A stretch of DNA of 64,000 nt from Fimbriimonadaceae bacterium. Lineage in GTDB: Bacteria; Armatimonadota; UBA10988. Numbering within the stretch: the first letter of the stretch is position 1; the number at the start of each line of letters is the position of its first letter. The position numbers were made by a program, and so were the translations under genes. This document shows positions 17,101-26,203 of this stretch, one piece after another. The notes under the pieces were generated by a model, which made no database searches, was not told the origin of the DNA, and worked only from the letters and a program-made list of their open reading frames with translations. The stretch lies in the NCBI GenBank assembly GCA_020850355.1, contig JADZEX010000068.1:1-64000 (forward strand). The letters are read 5' to 3'.

Positions 17101-20036
17101 AAGATCATCGGCGCGCCGTTGCTGTAGCCCTGCAGATCGACCACCCCCAGCGCGCTGCTCTCGTAGCCGCTGTGGCGGTCACCGCGCAGCAACCGCTGGC
17201 GCGGGTAGATCAGCCGACTCTCGCGGACCAGCCGCAGGTTGCCCCCGACGCGCAGTTGGTAGACCATCTGGACCGGCGTGTAGGGCACCACGTCGCGGAA
17301 GATCGCCGGGTCGATCAAGACCTGTTCGGCCAGCACGGTGCCGTTGGCGTCGACCTCCTCGGCGAAGGTGATCTCGGTCCCCACCACCAGCGTCCGGCTG
17401 GGCGTCGTCTGGATCACCGCGGTCGGCGTGACCGTCGCCGCGGGGAGGCGCTCGTTGCCGGTGGCGATGTCCCCGGCGATCCGCCAGCCGAGCCCCTCGG
17501 GATCGGCGCTGACGGCCCAGACGTCGCCGTTGGTGCGGTTCAGGTAGACCGTCGGCACGGTCAGCCCGGTGCGCTCGTCGGTGGTCAGCCCAACCGCCGG
17601 CGTGAGGTTGGTGCTGTCCCGCAGCGTCGGCAGCACGGTCGAGCCGGCCGGGTCGCTCTGCAGGGTGTGCCCCCCGGCGGCGCCGGCGCTCAGGAAGTTC
17701 GGCATGCTGCTGCCGGAGAACCCGAACGGCCAGCTCTGCATCAGGTCGCACAGCTTCAGGGCGTTGGCCCGCAGGTAGTCCCGCGGGTCGGCGGTGTCGA
17801 TCGTCAGCGGCCCGCTGATCACCGTCGGGTCGAGGCTCTCCCCGCGCAGGGTGCGGCCCGGGAACTCCCAGACCAACTGCCCGGCTGGCCGGCTGTTGCC
17901 CGGGTCGGGGACCATCCGCAGCGCGAAGACCCGCGCCCACTCGCCGCCCGGCGTGACCTGCGTGCCGCTGGCGTTGAACCACTGCAGGTTGTAGCCGAAC
18001 GAGCCGGTGATGTAGAGCCGGTCGTCGTAGGCCACCGGCGCGCTGAGCTGACTGCTCTGAAAGACTCCCCCGCAGTCCAACTGAACAAAGCCGTCGCCGC
18101 CGGCGACCGGGGTCCAGAGCGCCGCGCCGGCGGCCGCCGTCCAGTTGTAGAAATAGCCGCCAGGCACGTCGGTGACGGCGCCGGCATGGTTCTGGGCATA
18201 GTCCACGGTGGCGTGGAAGGCCGACACCCGGATCGTCCCGGGGGCCTCGGCCTGGGTCACGAAGAGCACATCGCAGGGGACGTTCTTGCTGGCGTGCTGG
18301 ATGCTCACGACGGTGCCGCCCAGCACCGGCTCGCTCCCCAGATCGCGCCGCCAGAGGGTGTCGCTGGTGGCCCCGAAGCGGTCGATCTCGCGGACCCCGT
18401 AGGGCGTCCCGGCGTCGCCGTCGTCGGCCAGCCCGTCGCCGTCGAGATCCTGGTCGGGCTCGCTATCAACCGCCGCCAGCCAGTAGTTGCCGCCGGCCTG
18501 GTACTGCAGGTAGACGATCCCGTTCTTGGCGCACAGCGGCTCCTTCAGCAGGTAGTTCGGATCGCTCTGCAGCGCGGCCGCGTTGGCGCTCTGGGCGTCG
18601 ATCGTGTTGAAGGCCTGGGCGCTCGGACCGGCCCAGTTGGTCGACTCGTGCCACACAAACTTCGGCTGCAGCGTCACCGGCGGCGCGGTCGCGCCGACGC
18701 CGGGGTTGTTGGCCCCACCCCGGCGGTCCCCGCCGGCGGCCGTCTTCCAGGCCATCAGGTTGAACATGAACTTGATGTCGGGCAGCCAGTCGGCGGTCGG
18801 CTCCTGGTTCAGCTCGAACGGCTTGGCGCAGTCGTCGACCGCGTCCACGCCAGACAGGACCAGCTTGCCCGAGCCGATCTGCGCCACCGCGATGGCCGGC
18901 TCACCAACGCCGCTGGGGCTGCCCCACTGGCTGTCGGTGTTGGTCGTGCGGAGCACCTCCTCGACCCGGTAGACGGTCGACGCCGACCGCAGGATGAGGT
19001 GGTCCTTGGCCCGCACGTCGCCGATCCGGTCGGCCTCGTTGGCCGGGATCTGGTGCAAAATGTTGAGCAGCGCGTGGTTCGCGTTGACCACCGTCTTGGA
19101 GGGCGTCAGGGTGCTCACCCCGCCGCGGTTGACCGGATAGCCGTCAGGCCGGGTGCCGCCGTTGCCGCCGCCGATGGCGAAGGGGAAGCCGTCGACGAAC
19201 TGGAACGGCAAGAAGAAGTCGACATCCTGCGGCAGGGTCTCGTCGCCGCCGGCGCGGACCGCCATGCGACAGCCGTGGCTGTCGTCCAGCAGCAGCGTGC
19301 CACCGGCGTCGAGGAACTGCCGCAGCAGGACCTGGTCCTCGGGCGTGAAGCGCAGGTTGCGGTGGGTGTTCACAAAGACCGCGTCGAAGTTGGCGAGCTG
19401 CGAGACGGTCAATGGCGTGAGGGGCACTTCCCAGTAAGCCGGATGCGTCTTCGGCACCGGCTGCCCGGCCGCCGGCAGGCGCGGCACGCCGCTGATGCCG
19501 CCCAGCCCGGCGACCACCGGACCGCTGCCGATCTGCGCCAGGGTCAGCGGGTTGCAGTGCGCCAGGTAAGAGTTTGGCCCGCCCGGGTTGCCAGCACTGT
19601 TGTACGCGCCGACGTTGAGGTTGACCTCGGCGGGCAGGTCGTTGCCGTTGTCCAGGAAGTCGTTGTCGAGGTTGGCGCTGATCCCGTCGAAGGTCACCTG
19701 GACCAACCCGCTGGCCCCGCTGCCGGCGTCCCAGAGCCGCGCCAGGGCCGGCGTCACGACCGGCGGCGCGAGCGGATTGACGAGGTTCCAGTTGCTCGGC
19801 CGCAGGTTCTTGACCCGCTGGAAGGTGTCCCCGGCCAAGACCGGCAGGAAGAACGGCTCGGGGTTCTCCCAACTGGTCGCCTGCAGCAGCAACATGCAGA
19901 CCTTGACGTCGCGGGTGGCGCCGCTGTCGTCGTTGCTGAAGACCGGCTCGAGCGCCCGGCCGGGCGCCGCCAGGAGCACACCGGCGGCCGCCAGCAGCAG
20001 CGCCGGACGCCGTAGCCAACGCGAAGAATGCGGCAT
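14196..20036 (-). CDS. Giant secreted protein 1, PilY1-position protein with Asp-rich calcium-type loops
   Basis: A 1,946-residue exported protein. The signal peptide is near residues 1-29. Residues about 210-265 (AVFVNTHRNLRFTPEDQ, then LLRQFLDAGGTLLLDD) resemble the glutamine-amidotransferase-like fold of DUF4159 proteins. Later parts have beta-propeller/NHL-like strands (VLLVDTGNNRVVETD; IIADTGHKRIVMAV). Four Asp-rich EF-hand or dockerin-like loops occur near residues 530, 1225, 1600 and 1730, for example DVDGDGAVGDPQD. The start is ATG 20036; a GTG at 20045 lies only 2 nt from AGGAG. It sits 14 nt after the PilX-like gene, where pilY1 lies in classical fimU-pilVWXY1 operons. PilY1 also has a C-terminal propeller with a calcium loop. 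I saw no clear sequence similarity to PilY1, so analogy is inferred from position and architecture. Confidence 0.85.
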   Translation of the reverse strand: MPHSSRWLRRPALLLAAAGVLLAAPGRALEPVFSNDDSGATRDVKVCMLLLQATSWENPEPFFLPVLAGDTFQRVKNLRPSNWNLVNPLAPPVVTPALARLWDAGSGASGLVQVTFDGISANLDNDFLDNGNDLPAEVNLNVGAYNSAGNPGGPNSYLAHCNPLTLAQIGSGPVVAGLGGISGVPRLPAAGQPVPKTHPAYWEVPLTPLTVSQLANFDAVFVNTHRNLRFTPEDQVLLRQFLDAGGTLLLDDSHGCRMAVRAGGDETLPQDVDFFLPFQFVDGFPFAIGGGNGGTRPDGYPVNRGGVSTLTPSKTVVNANHALLNILHQIPANEADRIGDVRAKDHLILRSASTVYRVEEVLRTTNTDSQWGSPSGVGEPAIAVAQIGSGKLVLSGVDAVDDCAKPFELNQEPTADWLPDIKFMFNLMAWKTAAGGDRRGGANNPGVGATAPPVTLQPKFVWHESTNWAGPSAQAFNTIDAQSANAAALQSDPNYLLKEPLCAKNGIVYLQYQAGGNYWLAAVDSEPDQDLDGDGLADDGDAGTPYGVREIDRFGATSDTLWRRDLGSEPVLGGTVVSIQHASKNVPCDVLFVTQAEAPGTIRVSAFHATVDYAQNHAGAVTDVPGGYFYNWTAAAGAALWTPVAGGDGFVQLDCGGVFQSSQLSAPVAYDDRLYITGSFGYNLQWFNASGTQVTPGGEWARVFALRMVPDPGNSRPAGQLVWEFPGRTLRGESLDPTVISGPLTIDTADPRDYLRANALKLCDLMQSWPFGFSGSSMPNFLSAGAAGGHTLQSDPAGSTVLPTLRDSTNLTPAVGLTTDERTGLTVPTVYLNRTNGDVWAVSADPEGLGWRIAGDIATGNERLPAATVTPTAVIQTTPSRTLVVGTEITFAEEVDANGTVLAEQVLIDPAIFRDVVPYTPVQMVYQLRVGGNLRLVRESRLIYPRQRLLRGDRHSGYESSALGVVDLQGYSNGAPMILDPDTVVATSTALWRGLSQPAADYEGGVPAAGAVGSPYEVRASGTVTFFRAGSDSQDPTEPNSNDFQGVRWVFDPAVVLPGSLNALNSLPPNPVARTVASFCGAPVKLGTAVVAAAAVHGATTRDRAYGAVFAVDPNPLLTTPLTLSAGSLNSQRRSYLLTRDPAAFAAPNNSLAAVSGLTTANLRAYVVDGRQYSVDHAAGQLQLDGPEAHLTRLAQPVSDAAAAQPYPEALRLPLYGRRLWLVQDNDGDGAYLAANDPVAEVYVPAPLKWMALYGTVLLDARRWIVPASVAVTLRGSTTALALGTDYTLDADRPLLFLRAWPDAEYVDVTVTYNTVDGISHSENHRFHRPAPAFGFSPVVAGATVFLAGTELGTQRALAIPLDLRDADASVDWRHQLYGGTRNASPMNGGVYAFSYGADDHVVNMQYLRPDSVPGWTNFNAGVAASFVRGIPLVLDGAAFIACGVQGDGTGSGADNNSLIAPLFALGASELLVTEGQRVAKMDYEGRVITQYTGTKEKIGALRQADLITNSPQPTDLTTVGLSRPSKAYNLPGERVLLVDTGNNRVVETDKAGLVLWPWDSRTGYPDGVLRYLGLRDLGLNRPQDAARLRFNQVVHPLSLYDVDGDGAVGDPQDVVTKDATIIADTGHKRIVMAVTYPAGPRFYDNGNVQSGTYTYYEPLSRTQTGFGAPWELTAPSVFSPVSGQWLQLPYAQLQVWDPTSTDFDGLYDAANDPRDWYLVVRAEGTDQLLLIDPDPDNDGDFDDDNNGVIDGVQTNLANLADNWSGGQTFRGLRFFRRFRVGETPCLAVIAAAAGSSGESEVQISQRTAGGLTALWTFGRNDYRDMVYDNAANDSYYQRRGIAYATRYQQWYANGRKAWNPVAVSKLPNQNLLAIVNGAPNSVNQTGSASEILIVRFDPNDPTNRRVEYVLPDLSTTSTYPAGQAATRRRPETGSYPASSPVFVHQ

Positions 20037-20050
20037 CGTCGTCACCTCTC

Positions 20051-23005
20051 CTACCGCTTGTTCTCTTCGCCGAGGTGGATCACCCCCGGCGAGGCCGGCA
20101 GCGCCGGGAAGCGCGGCAGGTTCGCCCGCGCACTGTTGCGCAGACCCCAGTCGTAGGTGTATTTCACGGCATCGTAGTCGTTGCAGACGGCCTGCCCGCT
20201 GAGCGTGCTGGCGACCAGGGCGTCGCCGTTGTCACGCATCACGTCGCTCGGGTAGCACCACTTGTCGGTCCACTCGCCGACCTCCATCAGGCTCGGCAGC
20301 GTGTTCACGACCAGCGCCCCGTGGATCGCGACGCGATAGTTGAAGCGCCGCAGCCGCGCGAACTTGGCGACTTGCTGCCCCTGACCGTCATCCACAGCAG
20401 ACTGACTCTGAGCACGCGGGTCGAACCAGTCGCCGGGGATCACGTAGAAGGTCCCTCGTTCTGCGAAGAGGAGGGCACTGATCCGCAGTTCGAGCCCTGG
20501 GCGCGGCCGTTCGTTGTGCGCGCCGGCGTTCTCAACCTTCAGGTTCTTAACAATCAGGTCGCTCCGGCTCGGTGTGGCACCGCTGGCCGCCAAGTCCGCG
20601 CCGCCCGCCAGATGCACGTAACTGGGAACTCCTAGCTCGGCCGCGACGGGATCGTCGTTCATTGTCGCCGCGTAGCCCAGCTCAATGGAATCTGGCACGT
20701 ACCCCAGGGGCGTTCCGGCCGGTGCGTAGATCGCCTGCGCTAGATTGGCCCAGTCCGCGAGGAAGACCGGTTGCCGCACGCTAACGGTCTGCGGGAGGAT
20801 TGGCAGGACGCCAGGTACGTAGAGCGGAGTCAGCCATGGTTGCGAGCCCGAGTTGGTGCCACGAACTAGGCTCGGCTCGAGGCCAAGAACTTGCCTGACC
20901 TTGGCTACCTGGACGGCGACCGTGGCGGGCAGCCCGTCGTCTGTGTTGCCGTCGGCGACCATGTAGGTCGCCCACTTGTCTTCCCATGCAGGGATGCTTG
21001 TGGCGCCATCATCCGGTCGACCGCAGATACTCGCCGCAATGCCAACCGCCTGGGTGCCGTTCGGGTCGAGCACCCAGTGCGCGTCGTCGGGCGCCTCGGC
21101 CGGCCGCGTGAAGGGCGCCGGCGGCAGTCCGGGCAACGCGCCGGGGGCCAGCGCCGTCGGGTTGATCACCACGTTGTCGTGCGCCAGCAGGGCGATCCGG
21201 GTGTTGTCGACGTGCAGCTCGCTGATCGCCGAGGAGTAGTCCGACGGCCGCAGCAGCGGCCCTTCGACGTAGATGTTGCCGCGGCTGATCACCGACAGGT
21301 TGTAGTCCAGCCCGCTGCCCTGATCACTGCGCGGCAGCCGGCCCCGGATCCGGATGTTGCCCTCGCAGAGCAGCACGCCGTTCTGCGGCGTCGGCCAGCC
21401 GTTGGCGCCGTTCCAGTAGACCCAGGTCCCGGCGGCGCCCTTGTTGGGAAAGTTGAAGACCTGCGTCCGGCGGCCCGTCGAGCGGCCGGTGTTGGGATCG
21501 GTCCAAGTGCTGCCGTCGGTGCGGGTGATCACAATCGCTGGCGGCTGGTTGAGGTCCAGCTCGTCGGGATAGTGGGCGTACAGCTCGATCAGCACGCCCC
21601 GCGGCAAGAACTGCCGGCCGCCCCAGGTCTCGGGGCGCAGCCAACTGTTGGCGGCGGTCGTGAAGTTGTCGCGCTGCTCGTCGTTGGCGACGTAGATCCC
21701 CCGGCCGTAGCCCAGCTCGCCGGTGTTGAGCATCGTTCCGCCAACGCTCAGCTCCTCGCCGCTGTACTTCGTCAAGCGGTCCCAGCGCGCCACGCCGGTG
21801 GCCTCTTCGTAGCTCTCCAGCGCCGGCGCCTCGATGTCGCGGGCCGCGCCGACCTCGAGCTGCGACGGCCAGGCTGCCCCGCTGGGGGTGGTGCTCTGCG
21901 TGCTGTTGACCGCGGCCGCGTTGTCGTCGGAGTAGACCGTCAGCCCGGGCGTGCCGCCGCTGACGTGGCTCACCAGCACTTCGCTGTTGCCGCTGGCGCT
22001 GCCCCCCGCGCGGGCGGCGGCGTCGATCGTGCTGCTCAGCGTCCCGGCGATCTCGACCTTCTCTTCCCAGGCCGGATTGCCGACCCCGGCGTTGTGCTGC
22101 AGGGTGTCGAGCCGCAGCGGCGCCAGGAGCTGCAGATTCTTGTTGCTGCGCACCGGCCCCCGCAGAATCAGCGGGATGAAGTCGTTGAGACCGCCAGCTT
22201 CCCAGTCCTGGGCCGCGCCGTAGGCGGCCCGGTTGCTCGACCCGGTGCTGCCGTCGCCGTTGACATCGACCGCCGGCTGGCCGAGCGTGGCGGTGCTGGC
22301 ATCGCGCTGGCGGTCATGCACGAAGAGCAGGTAGTCGGTCAGCGCCAGCGGCTTGTAGGCGACCAGCTCGTGGAACGCCGTGAGGCTGTTGCCGGGCCGT
22401 CCGATGGCGGTGATCTTGAGGTACTTGCTGAGCGGATCGGTGGGGCTCGGGGCGTACTCCACGCGGACCAGGAAGTGGTCGTGCGGGGCGGTCTCCTCGG
22501 CGTTCTCGATCGGCGTGACGGGCACCGCCGGGTCGACGAAGTCCTGGCTCGGGTCGTCTTCTGGGGTCTCCTGGACGGTCGACGGCGCGTCGGGCTCCAT
22601 CTGGAAGCGGCACTTCTGGTAGTAGACCGGCGTCTGCGTCGCCGGGGTCTGGTCGGAGATGCTCTGCGTGTCCCAGCCGCGCAGAATCTCGAAGCTGTCC
22701 CAGGTCAGGTCCCAGGTCGCCTGGTCAAACGCCGCGCCGGCGCGCGGGTCGATCGCCGCCGCCACGCCCGGCCGCCAGTCGGCCCCGAGGGTCGAGTTGC
22801 TGAGCTGGTCGTCGGCGTAGCGGATGCCCGCCTCGGCCAGCCAGCGCGCCCGGACCTTCTGCTCGTCGCGGACCGTCGAATCGATCCCGCCCGACACCAG
22901 CACCACCAGCCCGGCGGCCATGAAGGCCAGCAGGAGCATGATGATGACGGCCAGGATCAGAGCCTGTCCGCGCTGTTGCCAGCGACCTGTGATGCGCTTC
23001 CTCAT
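20051..23005 (-). CDS. PilX-like minor pilin/pseudopilin, very large
   Basis: The N-terminus (RRGQ-type: QQRGQALILAVIIMLLLAF) is a single hydrophobic helix preceded by a basic, Gly-containing leader, as in PilX. It lacks the Phe-Thr-Leu-Ile-Glu motif and Glu5 of ordinary pilins, also as in PilX. The remaining ~940 residues of the 984 are an extracytoplasmic, Asp/Gly/Asn-rich domain of unknown fold. PilX proteins are usually under 200 residues. It lies 69 nt after the PilW-like gene and 14 nt before giant secreted protein 1. It probably joins the pilus tip or priming complex; the big ectodomain could be an adhesin or a scaffold, which is inference. Confidence 0.8.
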   Translation of the reverse strand: MRKRITGRWQQRGQALILAVIIMLLLAFMAAGLVVLVSGGIDSTVRDEQKVRARWLAEAGIRYADDQLSNSTLGADWRPGVAAAIDPRAGAAFDQATWDLTWDSFEILRGWDTQSISDQTPATQTPVYYQKCRFQMEPDAPSTVQETPEDDPSQDFVDPAVPVTPIENAEETAPHDHFLVRVEYAPSPTDPLSKYLKITAIGRPGNSLTAFHELVAYKPLALTDYLLFVHDRQRDASTATLGQPAVDVNGDGSTGSSNRAAYGAAQDWEAGGLNDFIPLILRGPVRSNKNLQLLAPLRLDTLQHNAGVGNPAWEEKVEIAGTLSSTIDAAARAGGSASGNSEVLVSHVSGGTPGLTVYSDDNAAAVNSTQSTTPSGAAWPSQLEVGAARDIEAPALESYEEATGVARWDRLTKYSGEELSVGGTMLNTGELGYGRGIYVANDEQRDNFTTAANSWLRPETWGGRQFLPRGVLIELYAHYPDELDLNQPPAIVITRTDGSTWTDPNTGRSTGRRTQVFNFPNKGAAGTWVYWNGANGWPTPQNGVLLCEGNIRIRGRLPRSDQGSGLDYNLSVISRGNIYVEGPLLRPSDYSSAISELHVDNTRIALLAHDNVVINPTALAPGALPGLPPAPFTRPAEAPDDAHWVLDPNGTQAVGIAASICGRPDDGATSIPAWEDKWATYMVADGNTDDGLPATVAVQVAKVRQVLGLEPSLVRGTNSGSQPWLTPLYVPGVLPILPQTVSVRQPVFLADWANLAQAIYAPAGTPLGYVPDSIELGYAATMNDDPVAAELGVPSYVHLAGGADLAASGATPSRSDLIVKNLKVENAGAHNERPRPGLELRISALLFAERGTFYVIPGDWFDPRAQSQSAVDDGQGQQVAKFARLRRFNYRVAIHGALVVNTLPSLMEVGEWTDKWCYPSDVMRDNGDALVASTLSGQAVCNDYDAVKYTYDWGLRNSARANLPRFPALPASPGVIHLGEENKR

Positions 23006-23074
23006 GGCCTTCTGCCACCTTCGCCAGACAGCGGATCTTTACCCGCGGGCGCCCGGCCCCACACGCGTCTGAGG

Positions 23075-25198
23075 TTACAGCCGACTGCCGACCGGAATGG
23101 TTGTCGCGATGGTGACCCGCTTGCGGGCCCCGGTCGGCCGCTCGATCGGCGCGCTCGCCAGCGGATCGCTGTAGCTCTCATCCTCGCCGCGGGTGGACTC
23201 CACCGGCACGTCGAGGGTCAGCCCCAGCTCGATCGCCTGCAGCGAGCGGTAGGTCGCCTGCACGACATCCTGCACGGTGTCCTCGCCCAACAGCAGATCG
23301 GCCACCGTCGGCAGGTTGTTGCGGTACTCGTAGGTCACCCAGATCACCGGCACCAGCAGCCCGTTGTTGCCGCCCGCCACGACCGCCGGCGGGTTCAGGC
23401 CGTCGCGGGTGGTGGTGGCGTCCTGGTCCTGCTGCGCGTCGTAGAACGTCAGCCGCCCGCTGCTGGGGTCGAGGTGGTACCGGAAGGGCGCCAGGTCGCC
23501 GGCATTGACAGCCCCCGCGACGGTCGTCCGGAGCGGCTGGTAGACCAGTCGGCGGACCGGGCTGGCGGTGGCCACATCGCTGACCGCGGCGACGTCGTAC
23601 TGCACCACCACGACCTGCTCGCTGCCAGGGACCAGCGACATGTTGAGCTGCCGGTCGCCGACGCTGGGGGTGCCACTGAAGGAGCGGTCGGTGCCGCTGG
23701 CGAGGCGCTCAGGACGGCAGACGCTGACGGTGTAGCTGTCCCAGACGCCCGCCGCGGCGCCGGCGGCGTCGAGCACGTAGTCATCGAGCAGACTGCCGTT
23801 GACGCCGACCTGCGGCGTGCCGTCGGGGGCCCGGGTGGTCAACTCCAGGCTCTGCCAAACCCCGTTCGGCGAGTTGCTGCCGCCCTGGTACAACGGCAGC
23901 GTCGGCGCGGCGGTCGAGGCCGGGTCGCTCTCGGCATGGATCCGCGCCTCGGCGAAGTTCGGCGCCGGGCAGATCACGTCGCGCTGCGGGAAGCTGGTGA
24001 CTAGCTCGCCGCTCTCCCAGTTGAGGCCGCAGCCGAACTCGCCGCTGTTGGCGCTGCCGGGCGGCGCCCCGAAGACGCGGGTGGGGTAGCGGGTGAGGTC
24101 GTAGACCGGAATCGGATCGGCGGTGACGCTGGTGTCCTGGGGCATCCGGTAGAGGATCGGGTGCCCCTCGGTGGGCGCGCCGGGGGTCTGGTCAAGCGAA
24201 ATGAAGTACTCCTCGGAGAGCAGCGCGGAGCGGCTGGCGGAGGCCCGGAAGGCCGCCACCACCGGCAGCGTGCCGCCGCTCGAGAGGTTCACCACGTCGC
24301 CCGCCGGGAGCACCCAGACGGGCTGCCCGCTGCCGTTCGGGGTTTCCCGCTGGTACGGCTGCACCCAGCGGTTGAGCCGCCCGCGGTAGGCCGTGCCGTT
24401 GGTGTTGCGGGCGAGGCTTTCGCTGGTCTGCTGGGCCGGCAGGAAGCTCAGGCTGCGGACATCGGACTCCTGCGGCGTGAGCGCCGTGACGGCGCCGATC
24501 CCGGTGGCGTTGGTCTCCGCGGCGCCGGCGGTCGGCGAGCGCAAGATCCGGTTGGCAGCGCTCGGGTTGAGCCGGTCGAGGTCGCAGATCAACCAGTTGA
24601 ACGGCCCGGCCGCGCTGAACAGCGGGCCGTAGGCGGCGTCGGCCCCGACCGCCGCCAGCGGCTGCCCGAGACTGAGCGCCAGGTTCCAGAGCTCGTCGGG
24701 CGTGCGGGCGGTGTTGGCCAAGGCCGTGGCGTCGTAACTGTGGACAGCGCGGTAGAGCCGGTAGGGGTTGAGCTGCGGATCGTACTCCCGTTGCGGGTCG
24801 TGGCGCATCCGCCAGTAGGAGACCACCACCGGCTGGTCGGGGTTGCCCCCAACGTTGGCGGCGTGCGGCGGCGTCAGCAGCTTGCCCTGCGCGTCGCGCG
24901 CCGGCAGCACCAGGTCCAGGCGCGCGGTCTGGACCGTCCGCCAGCGCACCCCGCCGGCTGTCGAGAGGTCGTAACAGGTCAGGTTGGAGTAAGCCTTCAG
25001 GGCGCCCTGCAAGTCGTCGTTGAGCTGGTTGACGACCTGCCGCGAGATCACCTGCGACTGCTGCTCGCCGCGACCGATGCTAAGGACCTCCAGGCCCATC
25101 AGCACGGGGCGCATCAGGAGGACCATCAGGATCCCCAGAATCGCCAGCGAGACGAGGATCTCGATCAGTGTGAAGCCGGTGAACCGGTACCGCTTCAT
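23075..25198 (-). CDS. PilW-like prepilin-type protein, large
   Basis: A 707-residue protein starting with a class III prepilin leader MKRYRFTG followed by FTLIEILVSLAILGILMVLL, with Glu at +5, a substrate for prepilin peptidase PilD. The rest is a large extracytoplasmic domain without a recognised family. Gene position between FimT/GspH-like and PilX-like genes supports a PilW role. The start ATG has AGGAGG 5 nt upstream, and this ribosome-binding site overlaps the TAG stop of the preceding gene. PilW is typically about 250-350 residues, so this is roughly twice the usual size. Confidence 0.85.
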   Translation of the reverse strand: MKRYRFTGFTLIEILVSLAILGILMVLLMRPVLMGLEVLSIGRGEQQSQVISRQVVNQLNDDLQGALKAYSNLTCYDLSTAGGVRWRTVQTARLDLVLPARDAQGKLLTPPHAANVGGNPDQPVVVSYWRMRHDPQREYDPQLNPYRLYRAVHSYDATALANTARTPDELWNLALSLGQPLAAVGADAAYGPLFSAAGPFNWLICDLDRLNPSAANRILRSPTAGAAETNATGIGAVTALTPQESDVRSLSFLPAQQTSESLARNTNGTAYRGRLNRWVQPYQRETPNGSGQPVWVLPAGDVVNLSSGGTLPVVAAFRASASRSALLSEEYFISLDQTPGAPTEGHPILYRMPQDTSVTADPIPVYDLTRYPTRVFGAPPGSANSGEFGCGLNWESGELVTSFPQRDVICPAPNFAEARIHAESDPASTAAPTLPLYQGGSNSPNGVWQSLELTTRAPDGTPQVGVNGSLLDDYVLDAAGAAAGVWDSYTVSVCRPERLASGTDRSFSGTPSVGDRQLNMSLVPGSEQVVVVQYDVAAVSDVATASPVRRLVYQPLRTTVAGAVNAGDLAPFRYHLDPSSGRLTFYDAQQDQDATTTRDGLNPPAVVAGGNNGLLVPVIWVTYEYRNNLPTVADLLLGEDTVQDVVQATYRSLQAIELGLTLDVPVESTRGEDESYSDPLASAPIERPTGARKRVTIATTIPVGSRL

Positions 25199-25207
25199 GG
25201 CTTCCTC

Positions 25208-26203
25208 CTAGGGCGCCGTCGGCCGCAGCACGGCGCGTGCGTCGGCGGCGTCGGCCGGCCCGCGGACGATCTCGATGTGACCATCTTCGTAGAGCACCAC
25301 ATCGCAGCCCCATTCGCCGTAGGTTTCGAAGGAGCGGCGTTCGTCGATCCGGAACAGCGAGGACCAGGTCACCACGGTGTCGCTGGCCGGCAGGTAACGC
25401 GGCGAGTCGTCGTCGGTCCAGCGGTGGCTGAGTTGCCGGTGGTAGTACAACGGCTGCGCGCTATCGCCGGCCGGGAAGCTGTTGGTGCCGCTCCCGCCGA
25501 CTGCCTGGGTGGCCCGCACCGGCCGGTACTTCCACTCCCGGGTGTAGGGGTCCTGCATCATCCAAGAGCACCAGTTCTCGTAGTTTTCCTCGGCGTACCC
25601 GTTGAAGGTCCCAAAGCCGCTCCCCACGGCCGGCGTGACGTGCGCCGCGGGGCGCGCCAGGAGCGTGTAGGTGAGGTACTCCTCGCGCGGTGTCAGCTCG
25701 CGCCCGACTGGGCTGATGGCCGGCTCGCCGAGCGCGCTGGCGTAGGCGTTGAAGGCCGTGCCCATCGACAGCGGGTCGTTCGGCACGACCTCGTAGCGAC
25801 CGCCCGCGCCGTCGTCGACCCACGGGTCGTTGCCGCCGTAGTTGCCCCCACCGGCGCCTTGGCCGATGAACGGCGGGCGGTTGGCGTCGGTCAACATGCG
25901 GTAGTTCGGCAGGTAGTCGAGGTAGTACAGCGCCCACAGCCCCGGCCCGCTGGGATCGGCGTTGCCGTCGCCGTCGTAGTCCGCAGCGGTCGGGTTGTAG
26001 GGCGGCACATCGCCCCAATCGTCGCGGTACAGCCGCAGTGCCAGACTGACCGCCTTGAGGCGCGCGACGGTCTCGGTGCGGCTGTTGCGCACCTCGAGGT
26101 TCTTGAGGCTGCGGACGGTGATCGCCAGCACCAGGCTGAGCATCACGATCACCACCAGCATTTCGATCAGAGTGAAAGCCGCTGTGGCCCTGCGGGTGTT
26201 CAT
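25208..26203 (-). CDS. FimT/GspH-like prepilin-type protein
   Basis: A 331-residue minor pilin with leader MNTRRATA followed by FTLIEMLVVIVMLSLVLAI and Glu at +5. The C-terminal end (CDVVLYEDGHIEIVRGP) resembles the final beta strands of GspH/FimT or GspG-type pseudopilins. ATG at 26203 overlaps the stop of the PilV-like gene by 4 nt (ATGA), so translation is probably coupled. It likely belongs to the initiating minor-pilin complex together with its neighbours. Confidence 0.85.
   Translation of the reverse strand: MNTRRATAAFTLIEMLVVIVMLSLVLAITVRSLKNLEVRNSRTETVARLKAVSLALRLYRDDWGDVPPYNPTAADYDGDGNADPSGPGLWALYYLDYLPNYRMLTDANRPPFIGQGAGGGNYGGNDPWVDDGAGGRYEVVPNDPLSMGTAFNAYASALGEPAISPVGRELTPREEYLTYTLLARPAAHVTPAVGSGFGTFNGYAEENYENWCSWMMQDPYTREWKYRPVRATQAVGGSGTNSFPAGDSAQPLYYHRQLSHRWTDDDSPRYLPASDTVVTWSSLFRIDERRSFETYGEWGCDVVLYEDGHIEIVRGPADAADARAVLRPTAP

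Noticed and set aside
14958-20015. A 1,685-codon plus-strand open frame
   Set aside because: Antisense shadow of giant secreted protein 1; Arg/Gln/Gly/Val-rich composition and no signal or motif.
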